From Paracoccaceae bacterium (lineage in GTDB: Bacteria; Pseudomonadota; Alphaproteobacteria; Rhodobacterales; Rhodobacteraceae), in the NCBI GenBank assembly GCA_002709405.1, contig PAQV01000084.1, positions 1 through 42,026 of the forward strand: a stretch of DNA of 42,026 nucleotides, in the 5' to 3' direction. Positions 16,896 through 25,711 of this stretch are shown here, piece by piece. Position numbers and translations under genes: made by a program. The notes beneath the pieces are model-generated. The model worked only from the letters and a program-made list of their open reading frames with translations, was not told where the DNA came from and did not search any database. How positions within the stretch are numbered: the stretch's first letter is position 1; each line of letters starts with the position of its first letter.

Positions 16896-18668
16896 ATGAC
16901 CCAGGACCAGATCATCATCTTTGCCCTGTTCGGCCTGGTCTTCGGGCTGCTGCTCTGGGGCCGGTTCCGCTATGACATCGTGGCCTTCGGGGCGCTGATG
17001 GCCGGCGTGGTGCTGGGCGTGGTCCCGGCCGACGAGGCCTTCGCAGGCTTCGGCCACCCGGCGACGCTGGTGGTGGCCCTTGTGCTGGTGGTCTCCGCCG
17101 GCCTGGTGCGGTCCGGTGCGGTGTTCCTGATCACCCGCACCCTGGTGGATTCGACCCGCGGCCTGGCCAGCCACATCGCCCTGATGGGCGGCATCGGCGC
17201 GGTGCTCTCGGCCTTCATGAACAACGTGGCGGCCCTGGCCCTGCTGATGCCCGTCGACATCCAGACCGCCCGCAAGGCCGGGCGCTCTCCGGCGATGAGC
17301 CTGATGCCCCTCAGCTTCGCCACGATCCTCGGCGGGATGGTGACGCTCATCGGCACGCCGCCCAACATCATCATCGCCTCGATCCGCCAACAGACGATGG
17401 GCGACAGCTACCGCATGTTCGACTTCGCCCCGGTGGGCGGGGTGGCCGCCCTGGCCGGGCTGGCCTTCGTGGCCCTGGTCGGCTGGCGCTTGATCCCCGC
17501 CCGCGACAGCGGCCCCGGCGGCGACGAGGCCGCCTCGGCCTACGTGGCCGAACTGACGGTGCCCGAGGACAGCAAGCAGATCGGCAAACGCCTGGCCGAG
17601 CTGGAAGAGACCGCCGTCAAGACCGATGTCGCCCTGCTGGGCCTGATCCGCGACGGCAAGCGCCTTTACGGCCGGGCCCGGCGCAGCCAGCTGCGGGCGG
17701 GCGATACCCTGGTGCTGGAAGCCCTGCCCGAGGCGCTGGACGAATTCCGATCGGCCCTGGACCTGGGCTTTTCCGACAGCCAGCGCGAGGATCGGCTGAA
17801 GGCAGCGGGCGAAGGGCTGGAAATCATCGAGGTCGTGGTCCCCGAAGGCGCCCGCATCGCCGGGCGCACGGCCCAGGGGCTGGGGCTGAACTGGCGGCAG
17901 AACACGGTGCTGATGGGGATCTCGCGCCAGGGCGCCCGGATCAACCGGGCGGTGCGCCAGACCGACGTCCTGCCCGGAGACCTGCTGCTGCTGCTCTGCC
18001 CGCGCGAAACCGGCGCCCATGTGACCGAATGGCTGGGCTGCCTGCCCCTGGCCACCCGCGGCCTGTCGGTCACCCAGAACGACAAGACCTGGCTGGCCAT
18101 CGGCCTGTTCGCCGCCGGCGTCCTGGCCGCCAGCATCGGCCTGATCGACCTGCCCATCGCCCTGGGCCTGGTGGTGATCGGCTTCGTGCTGACCAAGATC
18201 GTTCCGGTCGCCGAACTCTATACCCACATCGAATGGCCCGTGGTCGTCCTGCTGGGCTCGATGATCCCGCTTGGGCTGGCCCTGGAAAGCTCCGGCGGAA
18301 CCGAGCTGATCGCCGGCACCCTGGTCGGCCTGACAGACGGCCTGCCCGCCTGGGCCATCCTGACGGTACTCATGGTGGTGACAATGACCCTGTCGGACGT
18401 GCTTAACAACACGGCCACAACCATCGTCGCAGCACCAGTCGGCATCCAGATGGCCAATGCGCTGGATGTCTCGCCAGACCCCTTCCTGATGGCCGTCGCC
18501 GTCGCCGCCTCGGCCGCCTTCCTCACGCCGATCGGCCACAAGAACAATACCTTGATCCTCGGCCCCGGCGGCTATCGTTTCGGAGATTACTGGCGCATGG
18601 GCCTGCCCCTGGAGCTGCTGATCATCGCCACCTCGATCCCAGCGATCCTGGTCTTCTGGCCACTCTGA
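16896..18668 (+). CDS. SLC13-type permease with two RCK_C domains
   Basis: A 590-residue inner-membrane transporter. The membrane halves contain the SLC13/CitMHS motifs FMNNVAALALLMPV and LIGTPPNIIIAS in the first half and LNNTATTIVAAPVGI and FLTPIGHKNNTLILGPGGYRFGDYW in the second. Between them (about residues 210-390) lie two TrkA_C/RCK_C regulatory domains, seen from VPEDSKQIGKRLAELE and EVVVPEGARIAGRTAQGL. Relatives take up sulfate, dicarboxylates or other anions with sodium. The ATG at 16896 is preferred over the open frame from 16800 because membrane segment 1 begins right after it. A paralogue sits at 19822..21609 beyond a LysR gene. Confidence 0.9.
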   Translation: MTQDQIIIFALFGLVFGLLLWGRFRYDIVAFGALMAGVVLGVVPADEAFAGFGHPATLVVALVLVVSAGLVRSGAVFLITRTLVDSTRGLASHIALMGGIGAVLSAFMNNVAALALLMPVDIQTARKAGRSPAMSLMPLSFATILGGMVTLIGTPPNIIIASIRQQTMGDSYRMFDFAPVGGVAALAGLAFVALVGWRLIPARDSGPGGDEAASAYVAELTVPEDSKQIGKRLAELEETAVKTDVALLGLIRDGKRLYGRARRSQLRAGDTLVLEALPEALDEFRSALDLGFSDSQREDRLKAAGEGLEIIEVVVPEGARIAGRTAQGLGLNWRQNTVLMGISRQGARINRAVRQTDVLPGDLLLLLCPRETGAHVTEWLGCLPLATRGLSVTQNDKTWLAIGLFAAGVLAASIGLIDLPIALGLVVIGFVLTKIVPVAELYTHIEWPVVVLLGSMIPLGLALESSGGTELIAGTLVGLTDGLPAWAILTVLMVVTMTLSDVLNNTATTIVAAPVGIQMANALDVSPDPFLMAVAVAASAAFLTPIGHKNNTLILGPGGYRFGDYWRMGLPLELLIIATSIPAILVFWPL

Positions 18669-18706
18669 GCGCCCTGCCCCGAAGTCCGTCCCGGCACCAC
18701 GCCCGC

Positions 18707-18852
18707 GCCGGGGTATTTAAGAAGAGAAAGAAGCAGCAATCACGGCTCCTGTCGGAGGGCGCGCCATCTTGCAGCGGCCCGCTATTGCTGCTTCTTTCTC
18801 TTTGAAAATACCCCGGGGGAGTCCTCCGAAGGAGGGCGGGGGCAGCGCCCCC
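18707..18852. repeat. Second inverted pair of pyrimidine-rich repeats plus GC hairpins
   Basis: A minus-oriented copy (18709-18737) and a plus-oriented copy (18787-18815) share the core GCTTCTTTCTCTT-NNN-AAATACCCC and face each other across about 50 bp. They are followed by CCTCC-GAA-GGAGG (18823-18835) and GGGGGC-AGC-GCCCCC (18838-18852). This matches the 1799-1975 element in order and orientation. It lies between two genes read in the same direction, downstream of the SLC13 gene. Confidence 0.87.
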
Positions 18853-18921
18853 GTGCCTCGGCATCCTCATGCACTGACCATGGCATCTTGTGAAAGAACC
18901 GCCGTTTCCATACAAAAACGC

Positions 18922-19809
18922 ATGAACTGGCAGACCATCCGCTTCGACTGGAACCAGGTCCGTGCCGTGCTGGTCACGGCCGAGGAGGGCTCGCTGTCTG
19001 CGGCGGCGCGGGCCCTGGGGATGACGCAGCCGAGGCTGGGCCGGCAGGTGAGCGCGTTGGAAGAAACCTTGGGCGTGACCCTCTTCGAACGCACCGGACG
19101 CGCCATGCGGTTGACGCGCGCCGGACACGAGCTGATCGCCCACATCCGGGTCATGGGAGACGCTGCGGCACAGGTGTCCCTCGTGGCCGCCGGCCAGGCA
19201 GATGCGGTGGAAGGGCCGGTGTCGGTGACAGCCTCGGACGCGATGTCGGCCTGGCAGCTGCCCGAGGTCATCCGGGCGTTGGCTGAGATCGCCCCGGGGA
19301 TCCAGGTCGAGCTCGTCTCGTCGAACGACATCCGTGATCTGCGCCAGCGCGAGGCCGATATCGCGATCCGCCACGCCCGGCCCGACCAGCCCGACCTGAT
19401 TGCCCGGCGGTTACGGGATACCAGCGCGCATCTGTGGGCCTCGAGCCGGTACCTGGACCGCATTGGCCGCCCGGGTCGGGCCGAGGACCTGACCACCGCG
19501 CGCTTCGTGGGCTATGACCGCAGTGACCGGTTGGCGGACACCCTGGCCCGCCATGGCCTTCCCGTCCGTCCCGAGCAGATCCATTGCCTGTCGTCCAACG
19601 GCATCGTTGCCTGGGAAATGGTCCGCCAGGGCCTGGGCCTGGGTGTCATGACCCGCGAGATCGGGGCGATGACCCCCGGGGTCGAGACGGTCCTGCCCGA
19701 TGCCTTCACCCCGATCCCGATCGAGACCTGGCTGACCACTCACCGCGAGCTGCATACCTCAAGGCCCATCCGGCTGGTCTTTGACCTGCTGGCCGAGACC
19801 TTCGGATAG
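18922..19809 (+). CDS. LysR-family regulator between two SLC13 transporters
   Basis: A 295-residue LysR-type regulator. The N-terminal winged helix is seen at about residues 10-68 (NQVRAVLVTAEEGSLSAAARALGMTQPRLGRQVSALEETLGVTLFERTGRAMRLT), and a substrate-binding domain follows from about 95. The ATG at 18922 is placed by the family start; another in-frame ATG at 18880 is possible. It follows the SLC13 gene on the same strand across a repeat element and converges on the second SLC13 gene with 12 bases between stops. Control of one or both transporters is a guess from position. Confidence 0.88.
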   Translation: MNWQTIRFDWNQVRAVLVTAEEGSLSAAARALGMTQPRLGRQVSALEETLGVTLFERTGRAMRLTRAGHELIAHIRVMGDAAAQVSLVAAGQADAVEGPVSVTASDAMSAWQLPEVIRALAEIAPGIQVELVSSNDIRDLRQREADIAIRHARPDQPDLIARRLRDTSAHLWASSRYLDRIGRPGRAEDLTTARFVGYDRSDRLADTLARHGLPVRPEQIHCLSSNGIVAWEMVRQGLGLGVMTREIGAMTPGVETVLPDAFTPIPIETWLTTHRELHTSRPIRLVFDLLAETFG

Positions 19810-19821
19810 GCCCAGAGAAAC

Positions 19822-21609
19822 TCAGGGCAGCTGCAGGGGCCAGATCAGCGGGATCAGGGCCGACACCAGGATGCCCATGCTGAGGTTGAGCGGGATCCCC
19901 ACCTTCATGAAATCGGTGAACCGGTAGCCGCCCGGCCCGTAGACCAGCATGTTGGTCTGGTAGCCGATGGGCGTGGCGAAGGAGGCCGAGGCAGCGATCA
20001 TGACGGCCACCACCAGCGGCCGGGGATCGACCCCAAGTGCGCTGGCCAGGCCGATGGCGATCGGGGTGACCACCACGGCCACGGCATTGTTCGAGACCAG
20101 TTCCGTCAGTACCGAGGTCAGCAGGTAGACGGCCCAGACGACCAAGGCCGGGGGCAGCATCGACAGCCCCGGCGCGATCCAGTTGACGATCATGGTCACC
20201 GCGCCCGAGCTTTCCAGGGCCGCCCCAATGGCCAGCATAGAAAAGATCAGGGCCAGTAAGCGGCCATCGACGAAGGAAAACGCCTCGTCCGCGTCGATGC
20301 ACTTGGTTACCAGCACCAGGGCCACGGCCAGGATCGACAGCAGCAGGATCGGCGCGACCCCGAAAGCGGCCAGCAGCACGATGCCCACCAGTGCTCCGAT
20401 GGCGATCGGCGCATGGGACCGGCGGAAGGCCCGGGCCGAGGGCTTGGCCACGTCGACCAGGTCCATTTCATTGGCCAGGCGCTGGATGTCCTCGGGCGCG
20501 CCTTCCAGCAGCAGGGTATCGCCCACGCGGACCACCAGGTCGTCCAGCTGCCGGCCGATGTTCTGGTTGCGCCGGTGCGCGGCCAGCACGTAGACCCCGA
20601 ACCGCCGGCGCAGGCGCAGCGAGCCCAGCGACCGGCCGACCATGCGGCAGCCCGGGGTGATCAGGACCTCGACCGTTTCGGTGGCCACGGCGGACACCTG
20701 GTCCACCCGTTTCAGCTCCTTGTTGCGCTGCAGGCTGAGCAGTTCCGTCATCTGGGTGCGCAGCACCACGCGGTCGCCCACCTGCAGTGTCACGGCCTGA
20801 AGATCGCGGCGCAGCGAGGCATCGCCGCGCACCACGTCGACCAGCCGCACGCCCTCGCGCTTGAAGAGCTGCACGCCCAGGACCTCGCGCCCGATCAGGT
20901 TGCTGTCGGGGGGAATGACGGCCTCGGTAAAGAACTTCATCCGGCTGCGGTCGCTCAGCAGGGTGGCCATGGAATCGCGGTCGGGCAGCAGGCGCGAGCC
21001 GACGAAATACAGGTAGATCACCCCCCAGGCGACGACGACGATGCCGATGGGCGTGACCTCGAAGATGGAAAAGGCGGCCAGGCCCTGGGCCCGGGCCACA
21101 CCGTCGACCAGCAGGTTGGTCGAGGTGCCGATCAGCGTCAGGGTGCCGCCCATGATGGCCGCATAACTGAGCGGAATCAGCAGCTTGCTGGCCGCGATGT
21201 TCAGCGAGCGGGAAATCTGGATGACCACGGGGATCATCACCACGACCACCGGCGTGTTGGACACGAAGGCCGAGGCCAGGATGACGAAGCCGCCCAGAAG
21301 CGCCACGGCCAGCTTGGGATTGCCCGCGGCCTGGGACTGGGCCAGGGTGGTGAAGGCATCAAGCGCGCCGGTGCGCACCAGGGCCCCCATGATCAGGAAC
21401 ATCGCCGCGATGGTCCAGGGCGCCGGGTTGGCCAGCACGGGAAGGGCTGCCTCGTAGGGCAGCACGCCGGTGATCAGCATCACCGACACGCCGGACAGCG
21501 CCACGACCTCGGCCGGAAGCACTTCGCGCAGGAATCCCGCGAACATCCCGGCGACGATCAACAGGGCCAGGATGGCCTGCGCTGTCTCACTCAATTGAAT
21601 AAGCTGCAT
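19822..21609 (-). CDS. SLC13-type permease with RCK_C domains (paralogue)
   Basis: A 595-residue membrane transporter with the same architecture as 16896..18668: membrane half, two RCK_C domains (about residues 215-385, from FTEAVIPPDSNLIGREVLGVQ and VEVLITPGCRMVGRSLGSLRLR), membrane half. Motifs include FVSNTPVVVVMIPVV, GGTLTLIGTSTNLLVDG, LTELVSNNAVAVVVTPI and FATPIGYQTNMLVYGPGGYRFTDF. The changes from the first copy (STNLLVDG instead of PPNIIIAS) show an old duplication, not a recent one. An anion/sodium symporter is likely; the substrate is unknown. It is on the same strand as the EamA gene 33 bp upstream and may be co-transcribed with it. Confidence 0.9.
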   Translation of the reverse strand: MQLIQLSETAQAILALLIVAGMFAGFLREVLPAEVVALSGVSVMLITGVLPYEAALPVLANPAPWTIAAMFLIMGALVRTGALDAFTTLAQSQAAGNPKLAVALLGGFVILASAFVSNTPVVVVMIPVVIQISRSLNIAASKLLIPLSYAAIMGGTLTLIGTSTNLLVDGVARAQGLAAFSIFEVTPIGIVVVAWGVIYLYFVGSRLLPDRDSMATLLSDRSRMKFFTEAVIPPDSNLIGREVLGVQLFKREGVRLVDVVRGDASLRRDLQAVTLQVGDRVVLRTQMTELLSLQRNKELKRVDQVSAVATETVEVLITPGCRMVGRSLGSLRLRRRFGVYVLAAHRRNQNIGRQLDDLVVRVGDTLLLEGAPEDIQRLANEMDLVDVAKPSARAFRRSHAPIAIGALVGIVLLAAFGVAPILLLSILAVALVLVTKCIDADEAFSFVDGRLLALIFSMLAIGAALESSGAVTMIVNWIAPGLSMLPPALVVWAVYLLTSVLTELVSNNAVAVVVTPIAIGLASALGVDPRPLVVAVMIAASASFATPIGYQTNMLVYGPGGYRFTDFMKVGIPLNLSMGILVSALIPLIWPLQLP

Positions 21610-21642
21610 AATTTGTTCAGAAATATCCTTACGAGCGTGGCT

Positions 21643-22617
21643 CTAGGACGCCCGGTGAGCATTTTCCCCGATTGACGCATCCTCTGCAAGCGTCTGTTGA
21701 CGTCGCGGCTGCACAAGGAAGATGCCCGCCAGGACCAGGGCGAAGGCCAGCCAGATCAGCGGCGAGTAGCGCTCGCCCAGGAAGACCAGCGAGGCCACGA
21801 CGCCGAAGCCGGTGACCAGGTAGGACACCTGCACGGCAAAGACCGCGCCGGCCACCCCGACCAGCCAGACATAGCCCGAATAGGCCAGGACGCTGATGAG
21901 GGCGTAGATGACCAGCGCCTGTTCGGGGGCCTCGAAGGCCCGGAAGGGCGAGATGAACTGGCCCGACACCAGGGCCGCCGGCAGCACCAGGGTGGCGGCC
22001 ACGAGGCAGGCACCCAGCATGACCTGGAACGGGTCCAGCCCGGCCGTGCCCCAGCGGGACACGTAATTGCCCTCGATCGCATAGCACAGGGGCGCGATCA
22101 GGGCGACGGGCAGCCAGCGCAGCATGGCCGGATCGCCCAGGCCCGCCCCTAGACCCGTGCCGGCATCCGTGCCGAAACTGGCGTCCGGCAGGATCAGCAG
22201 GATGGTGCCGACCAGGCCCAGCAGCAGGCCGGAAAAGCGCCGGGCGGCAAAGCGTTCCAGGCCCAGGGCCATGGCGATCGGGAAGGCCATCATCGGCACC
22301 AGCGAGATCACGATGGCCACGATGCCCGCGGGCAAGTGGCTGATGGCGCTGTAGAAGGCCACGCTGGGGATCAGCGATCCGGTCAGGGCCAAAACGATCC
22401 AGGTGCGCCATTGCGCCCAGCCGGTGGGCAGCGGGCGGCGGCGGATGCGGTTGATGCCCGCCAGCAGCACCGCCCCGATGACCAGCTGCCAGAAGATCAG
22501 GCCGAAATGCTGGTGGCCGCTGCTGACGGCGATCTTGGACAGGGGCATCGACAGGCCCCAGCCCAGCCCGATCAGGATCATGCCGGCAAAGGCCAGCAGG
22601 CGCAGGCGCGGGGTCAT
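21643..22617 (-). CDS. EamA/DMT-family transporter
   Basis: A 324-residue ten-span protein with two EamA repeats. It opens MTPRLRLLAFAGMILIGLGWGLSMPLSKIAV, shows the ALTGSLIPSVAFYSAISHLPAGIVAIVISLVPM segment ending the first repeat, and LVFLGERYSPLIWLAFALVLAGIFLV at the end. Export of small metabolites is likely. The ATG at 22617 is preferred to codons further upstream because it begins the first hydrophobic segment directly. It follows the YmdB-like gene by 19 bases on the same strand. Substrate unknown. Confidence 0.88.
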   Translation of the reverse strand: MTPRLRLLAFAGMILIGLGWGLSMPLSKIAVSSGHQHFGLIFWQLVIGAVLLAGINRIRRRPLPTGWAQWRTWIVLALTGSLIPSVAFYSAISHLPAGIVAIVISLVPMMAFPIAMALGLERFAARRFSGLLLGLVGTILLILPDASFGTDAGTGLGAGLGDPAMLRWLPVALIAPLCYAIEGNYVSRWGTAGLDPFQVMLGACLVAATLVLPAALVSGQFISPFRAFEAPEQALVIYALISVLAYSGYVWLVGVAGAVFAVQVSYLVTGFGVVASLVFLGERYSPLIWLAFALVLAGIFLVQPRRQQTLAEDASIGENAHRAS

Positions 22618-22636
22618 GGTCGGCTCACGGGACGGC

Positions 22637-23449
22637 TCATGGGGCGGCGGTCTCCAGCCGGCCCCCGACACGGATCATGCGCACCTCTTCGGCGGCCCCG
22701 GTGCGGTCGTCGGTCTTGACGAAGACCCCCGACAGGGTGGCCGGACCCTCGGCCGGGGTGAAGCGGCCCTTGGCCATACCTGTCACGAAGCGGCGCATGG
22801 GCTCGGCCTTGTCCATGCCGATCACCGAATGGTAATCGCCGCACATGCCCGCATCGGTCAGGTAGGCCGTGCCCCCGGGCAGGATCTGGGCATCGGCGGT
22901 GGGCACATGGGTGTGGGTGCCGACGACCAGGCTGGCCTTGCCGTCGCAGAAATGGCCCATGGCCATCTTTTCGGACGTGGCCTCGCAATGGACGTCGACG
23001 ATGGTCGCCTGGGCCAGCCCGCCCCGCGGATGGGCGCGCAGCACCGTGTCGACGGCCGAGAACGGATCGTCGAAGGCGCGCTTCATGAACACCTGGCCCA
23101 GCACCTGCAGGACAAGCACCTTACGCCCGCCCCTGGCCTCGAACAGGCGGTGGCCCCGGCCGGGGGCTGTCTTGGCAAAGTTCAGCGGGCGGACGATGCG
23201 GTTGTCCTGCTCGATGGCCTGCAGCATGTCCTTCTGGTCGAAGGCATGATCGCCCAGGGTGACGCAATCGGCCCCGGCGTCGAACAGCGTCTTGGCATGG
23301 GCACCGGACAGGCCCATGCCATTGGTGGCGTTCTCGCCGTTGACGACCACGAAATCGAGTTTCCAGTCGGCACGCAGTTTCGGCAGGTGGTCTGTGATGG
23401 CGGCGCGGCCGGCCCGGCCCATGACGTCGCCCAGGAAGAGGAGTCGCAT
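22637..23449 (-). CDS. YmdB-like metallophosphoesterase (TIGR00282 family)
   Basis: A 270-residue protein matching the YmdB family. Metal-site motifs are FLGDVMGRAGR (Asp8), VVNGENATNGMGL, TLGDHAFDQ, VDVHCEATSEK and VVGTHTHVPTADAQILPGGTAYLTDAGMCG. In Bacillus and Deinococcus homologues the enzyme is a 2',3'-cyclic nucleotide phosphodiesterase. Cytoplasmic. The gene lies after the 5-formyl-THF cyclo-ligase gene on the same strand, separated by an AT-rich palindrome (23522-23552). The pairing with a folate salvage gene and mgtE has no obvious functional logic. Confidence 0.9.
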   Translation of the reverse strand: MRLLFLGDVMGRAGRAAITDHLPKLRADWKLDFVVVNGENATNGMGLSGAHAKTLFDAGADCVTLGDHAFDQKDMLQAIEQDNRIVRPLNFAKTAPGRGHRLFEARGGRKVLVLQVLGQVFMKRAFDDPFSAVDTVLRAHPRGGLAQATIVDVHCEATSEKMAMGHFCDGKASLVVGTHTHVPTADAQILPGGTAYLTDAGMCGDYHSVIGMDKAEPMRRFVTGMAKGRFTPAEGPATLSGVFVKTDDRTGAAEEVRMIRVGGRLETAAP

Positions 23450-23521
23450 GACCTGCTCCTAGGCCCGACACGCCCTGGGCGCAAGCGCGACGGTGCCGTG
23501 ACGTGGCCACGCATGCCAAGG

Positions 23522-23552
23522 GCGCAAGATTATTCGTCGAATAATCTGGCGC
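23522..23552. repeat. AT-rich palindrome after the cyclo-ligase gene
   Basis: AGATTATTCG-T-CGAATAATCT (23527-23547), flanked by pairing GCGC at each side with one mismatch. It begins one base after the cyclo-ligase stop on the minus strand. It resembles the palindrome at 8761-8780 in being AT-rich and centred on TTCG/CGAA. It may act as a terminator or mRNA-end protector between two co-directional genes. Confidence 0.7.
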
Positions 23553-24116
23553 TCAGCACCCCGGTTGCAAAATGCGGCTTTCGGTGACGATCATGTCCAG
23601 CGGCTGGTCCGACAGCTCTGTCGGCAGCCCGTCGGCCTCCTGGGCATCGTAGGCGAACCCGATGGCCAGGGTCGCCCGCACCGCGCGCAGCCGTTCCAGC
23701 GTGCGGTCGTAGAACCCGCCGCCATAGCCCAGCCGGCCGCCGTTGCGGTCAAAGGCCACCAGCGGCACGATCAGGATGTCGGGCTCGAAGAGGTCGTCCA
23801 CCATGGGCACCTGCGCCCCGAAGGGCCCTTCGCGCAGGGGGGCCTCGGGCTCCCAGCGGGAAAACAGCAGCGGCTGCCCCTGCCCGACGATCACCGGCAG
23901 GCCGACCGGCCCGTGAGCCGCGGCCTCGGCCAGGGCGGGGACAGGATCGATTTCGGTGCGGATCGGCATGTAGCCCGACAGGGGCACTCCGCGATAGCCC
24001 GCCAGAACCTCGGACAGGCGCCCGGCGGTGCCCGGGCCGGCCATCTCGTGGGCCTCCTTGCGCCGGGCAAATGCCGCCGCCCGGGCCGCGGCCTTGGCCC
24101 CGGCCAGATCGTCCAT
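23553..24116 (-). CDS. 5-formyltetrahydrofolate cyclo-ligase
   Basis: A 187-residue protein of the MTHFS family. The key motif RLGYGGGFYDRTLERL is present, with PLSGYMPIRTEIDP near residue 50 and ILIVPLVAFDRNG before the glycine-rich loop. It converts 5-formyl-THF to 5,10-methenyl-THF using ATP, recycling an inhibitory folate. Two starts are possible: ATG at 24116 (MDDLAGAKAAAR), or TTG at 24128, whose TTGA overlaps the mgtE stop in the way ATGA overlaps do elsewhere in this window; the ATG is annotated. It is directly downstream of mgtE on the same strand. Confidence 0.9.
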   Translation of the reverse strand: MDDLAGAKAAARAAAFARRKEAHEMAGPGTAGRLSEVLAGYRGVPLSGYMPIRTEIDPVPALAEAAAHGPVGLPVIVGQGQPLLFSRWEPEAPLREGPFGAQVPMVDDLFEPDILIVPLVAFDRNGGRLGYGGGFYDRTLERLRAVRATLAIGFAYDAQEADGLPTELSDQPLDMIVTESRILQPGC

Positions 24117-24124
24117 TGCGTCGC

Positions 24125-25516
24125 TCAAAGCATCACCACCGTTGCCAGCCCCAGGAAGGCGAAAAAGCCCATCATGTCCGTCATCGTCGTCACGAAGGTC
24201 CCCGAGGCAAGGGCCGGATCGACCCCCAGCCGTTCCAGCGTCACGGGAATCATCGTCCCCGCCAGGGCCGCCACCACCATGTTGACCACGAGCGCCGCCG
24301 CAATCACCAGCCCCAACTGGGGCATGGAAAACCAGACCATGCCCACGATGCCCAGACAAACGGCAAAAACCACCCCGTTGATCAGCCCGACCGTCGCCTC
24401 GCGCTTGACCACGCGCAGCAGGTTGGCCGTCGTCAGGTCGCGCGTGGCCAGCGCCCGCACCGACACCGTCAGCGTCTGGGTCCCCGCGTTGCCCCCCATC
24501 GAGGCCACGATGGGCAGCAGCACGGCCAGGGCCACGAAGGCCTCGATCGTGGCCTCGAACTGGGCGATCACGATCGACGACAGCACCGCCGTGCACATGT
24601 TGACGAAGAGCCACGGCAGACGGCTTTTCGAGGTCTGCACCACCCCTTCCGACAGCGAGCTTTCCGACACGCCGGCCAGCAGCAGGATGTCTTCCTCGTG
24701 TTCCTCGTCCAGCACGATCATCGCATCGTCGATGGTGATCACGCCCACCAGCCGGCCCTCTTCATCGACCACCGGGGCCGAGATCAGGTGATACTGGTTG
24801 AACGCATAGGCCACGTCTTCCTCGTCCTGGGTGACGGGAATGACGCGAAAGGCCTCTTCGGTGATGTCGGCCAGCTTGACGTCCCGCCGCGACGCCATCA
24901 ACCGGCCCAGGGTCACGTTGGCAATCGGCGCCATCCGCGGATCGACCAGCACGATGTGGTAGAACTGGTCGGGCAGGTCCTCGGACCCGCGCATGTAGTC
25001 GATGGCCTCGCCCACCGTCCAGTGCTGCGGCGCCCAGACCACCTCGCGCTGCATCAGCCGCCCGGCCGAGCCCTCGGGCCAGGCCAGCGCCTGCTGAACG
25101 GCCACCCGATCGGTGTCCTCCAGCGCATCGAGGATCGCCTCGGCCCCGGCATCGTCCATGTCCTCGATCAGGTCGACCACGTCGTCGCTGTCGAGGTTGC
25201 GCACCGCCTCGGCCAGCACCTCCGGGTCGAGGAACTGGATCACCTCCTCGCGCAGCGACTCGTCCAGTTCCGACAGGATGTCGCCGTGCACATCGCCCGA
25301 GTACAGCCGGATGAACCGCCCCCGGTCATAGGGATTGAACTGCTCCAGAAGGTCGGCAATGTCGGCCGCGTGCATCTCGGACAACAGGCCTTCCAGCAGG
25401 TCCTTGTCCTCGACATCCAGCGCGTACAGGATCGACGCCCGCGTCTTGCGGTCAAGCGCATAAGCCTGCTCGTCCCGGTCCTCTTCGGTTTCGGGCGTTT
25501 CCGTGGTGTCGGACAT
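24125..25516 (-). CDS. mgtE: MgtE magnesium channel/transporter
   Basis: A 463-residue protein of standard MgtE length. An acidic MgtE_N superhelical domain (about residues 35-135, with repeated HAADIADLLEQF and DSDDVVDLIEDM) is followed by a CBS pair (about 140-260) and five membrane spans from about 285. LPIVASMGGNAGTQTLTVSVRALA is the conserved pore-proximal motif, and the C-terminus carries GVDPALASGTFVTTMTDMMGF. It admits Mg2+ across the inner membrane and is gated by Mg2+ bound between N and CBS domains. The ATG at 25516 is preceded by GGAAAGG. Divergent from guaD; four 9-bp repeats lie in its leader. Confidence 0.95.
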   Translation of the reverse strand: MSDTTETPETEEDRDEQAYALDRKTRASILYALDVEDKDLLEGLLSEMHAADIADLLEQFNPYDRGRFIRLYSGDVHGDILSELDESLREEVIQFLDPEVLAEAVRNLDSDDVVDLIEDMDDAGAEAILDALEDTDRVAVQQALAWPEGSAGRLMQREVVWAPQHWTVGEAIDYMRGSEDLPDQFYHIVLVDPRMAPIANVTLGRLMASRRDVKLADITEEAFRVIPVTQDEEDVAYAFNQYHLISAPVVDEEGRLVGVITIDDAMIVLDEEHEEDILLLAGVSESSLSEGVVQTSKSRLPWLFVNMCTAVLSSIVIAQFEATIEAFVALAVLLPIVASMGGNAGTQTLTVSVRALATRDLTTANLLRVVKREATVGLINGVVFAVCLGIVGMVWFSMPQLGLVIAAALVVNMVVAALAGTMIPVTLERLGVDPALASGTFVTTMTDMMGFFAFLGLATVVML

Positions 25517-25532
25517 GCTCGGCCTTTCCGTG

Positions 25533-25568
25533 GTCTTGTTGGTCTTCTGGGTCTTCTGGGTCGTCTGC
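25533..25568 (-). repeat. Four tandem 9-bp units in the mgtE leader
   Basis: On the plus strand the units are GTCTTGTTG, GTCTTCTGG, GTCTTCTGG and GTCGTCTGC. They lie 17 bases upstream of the mgtE ATG. If the open frame upstream were translated they would encode a TQKTQKTNKT-like run, but the family start is downstream. Such tandem units can change copy number by slippage and could affect mgtE expression. Confidence 0.6.
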
Positions 25569-25711
25569 CGGCCCGACCATAGGTCAGCCCCGCCGGGCGA
25601 GACAATGCCGCGCAGCGGCATCCGCCCGATTTACCTCGGCCCGGCACGCCGCTAGTCTGTCCCGCGGCGCCCCGCCGACACCCAGCCCTTCAGAACATAG
25701 GACGGTTCCGC

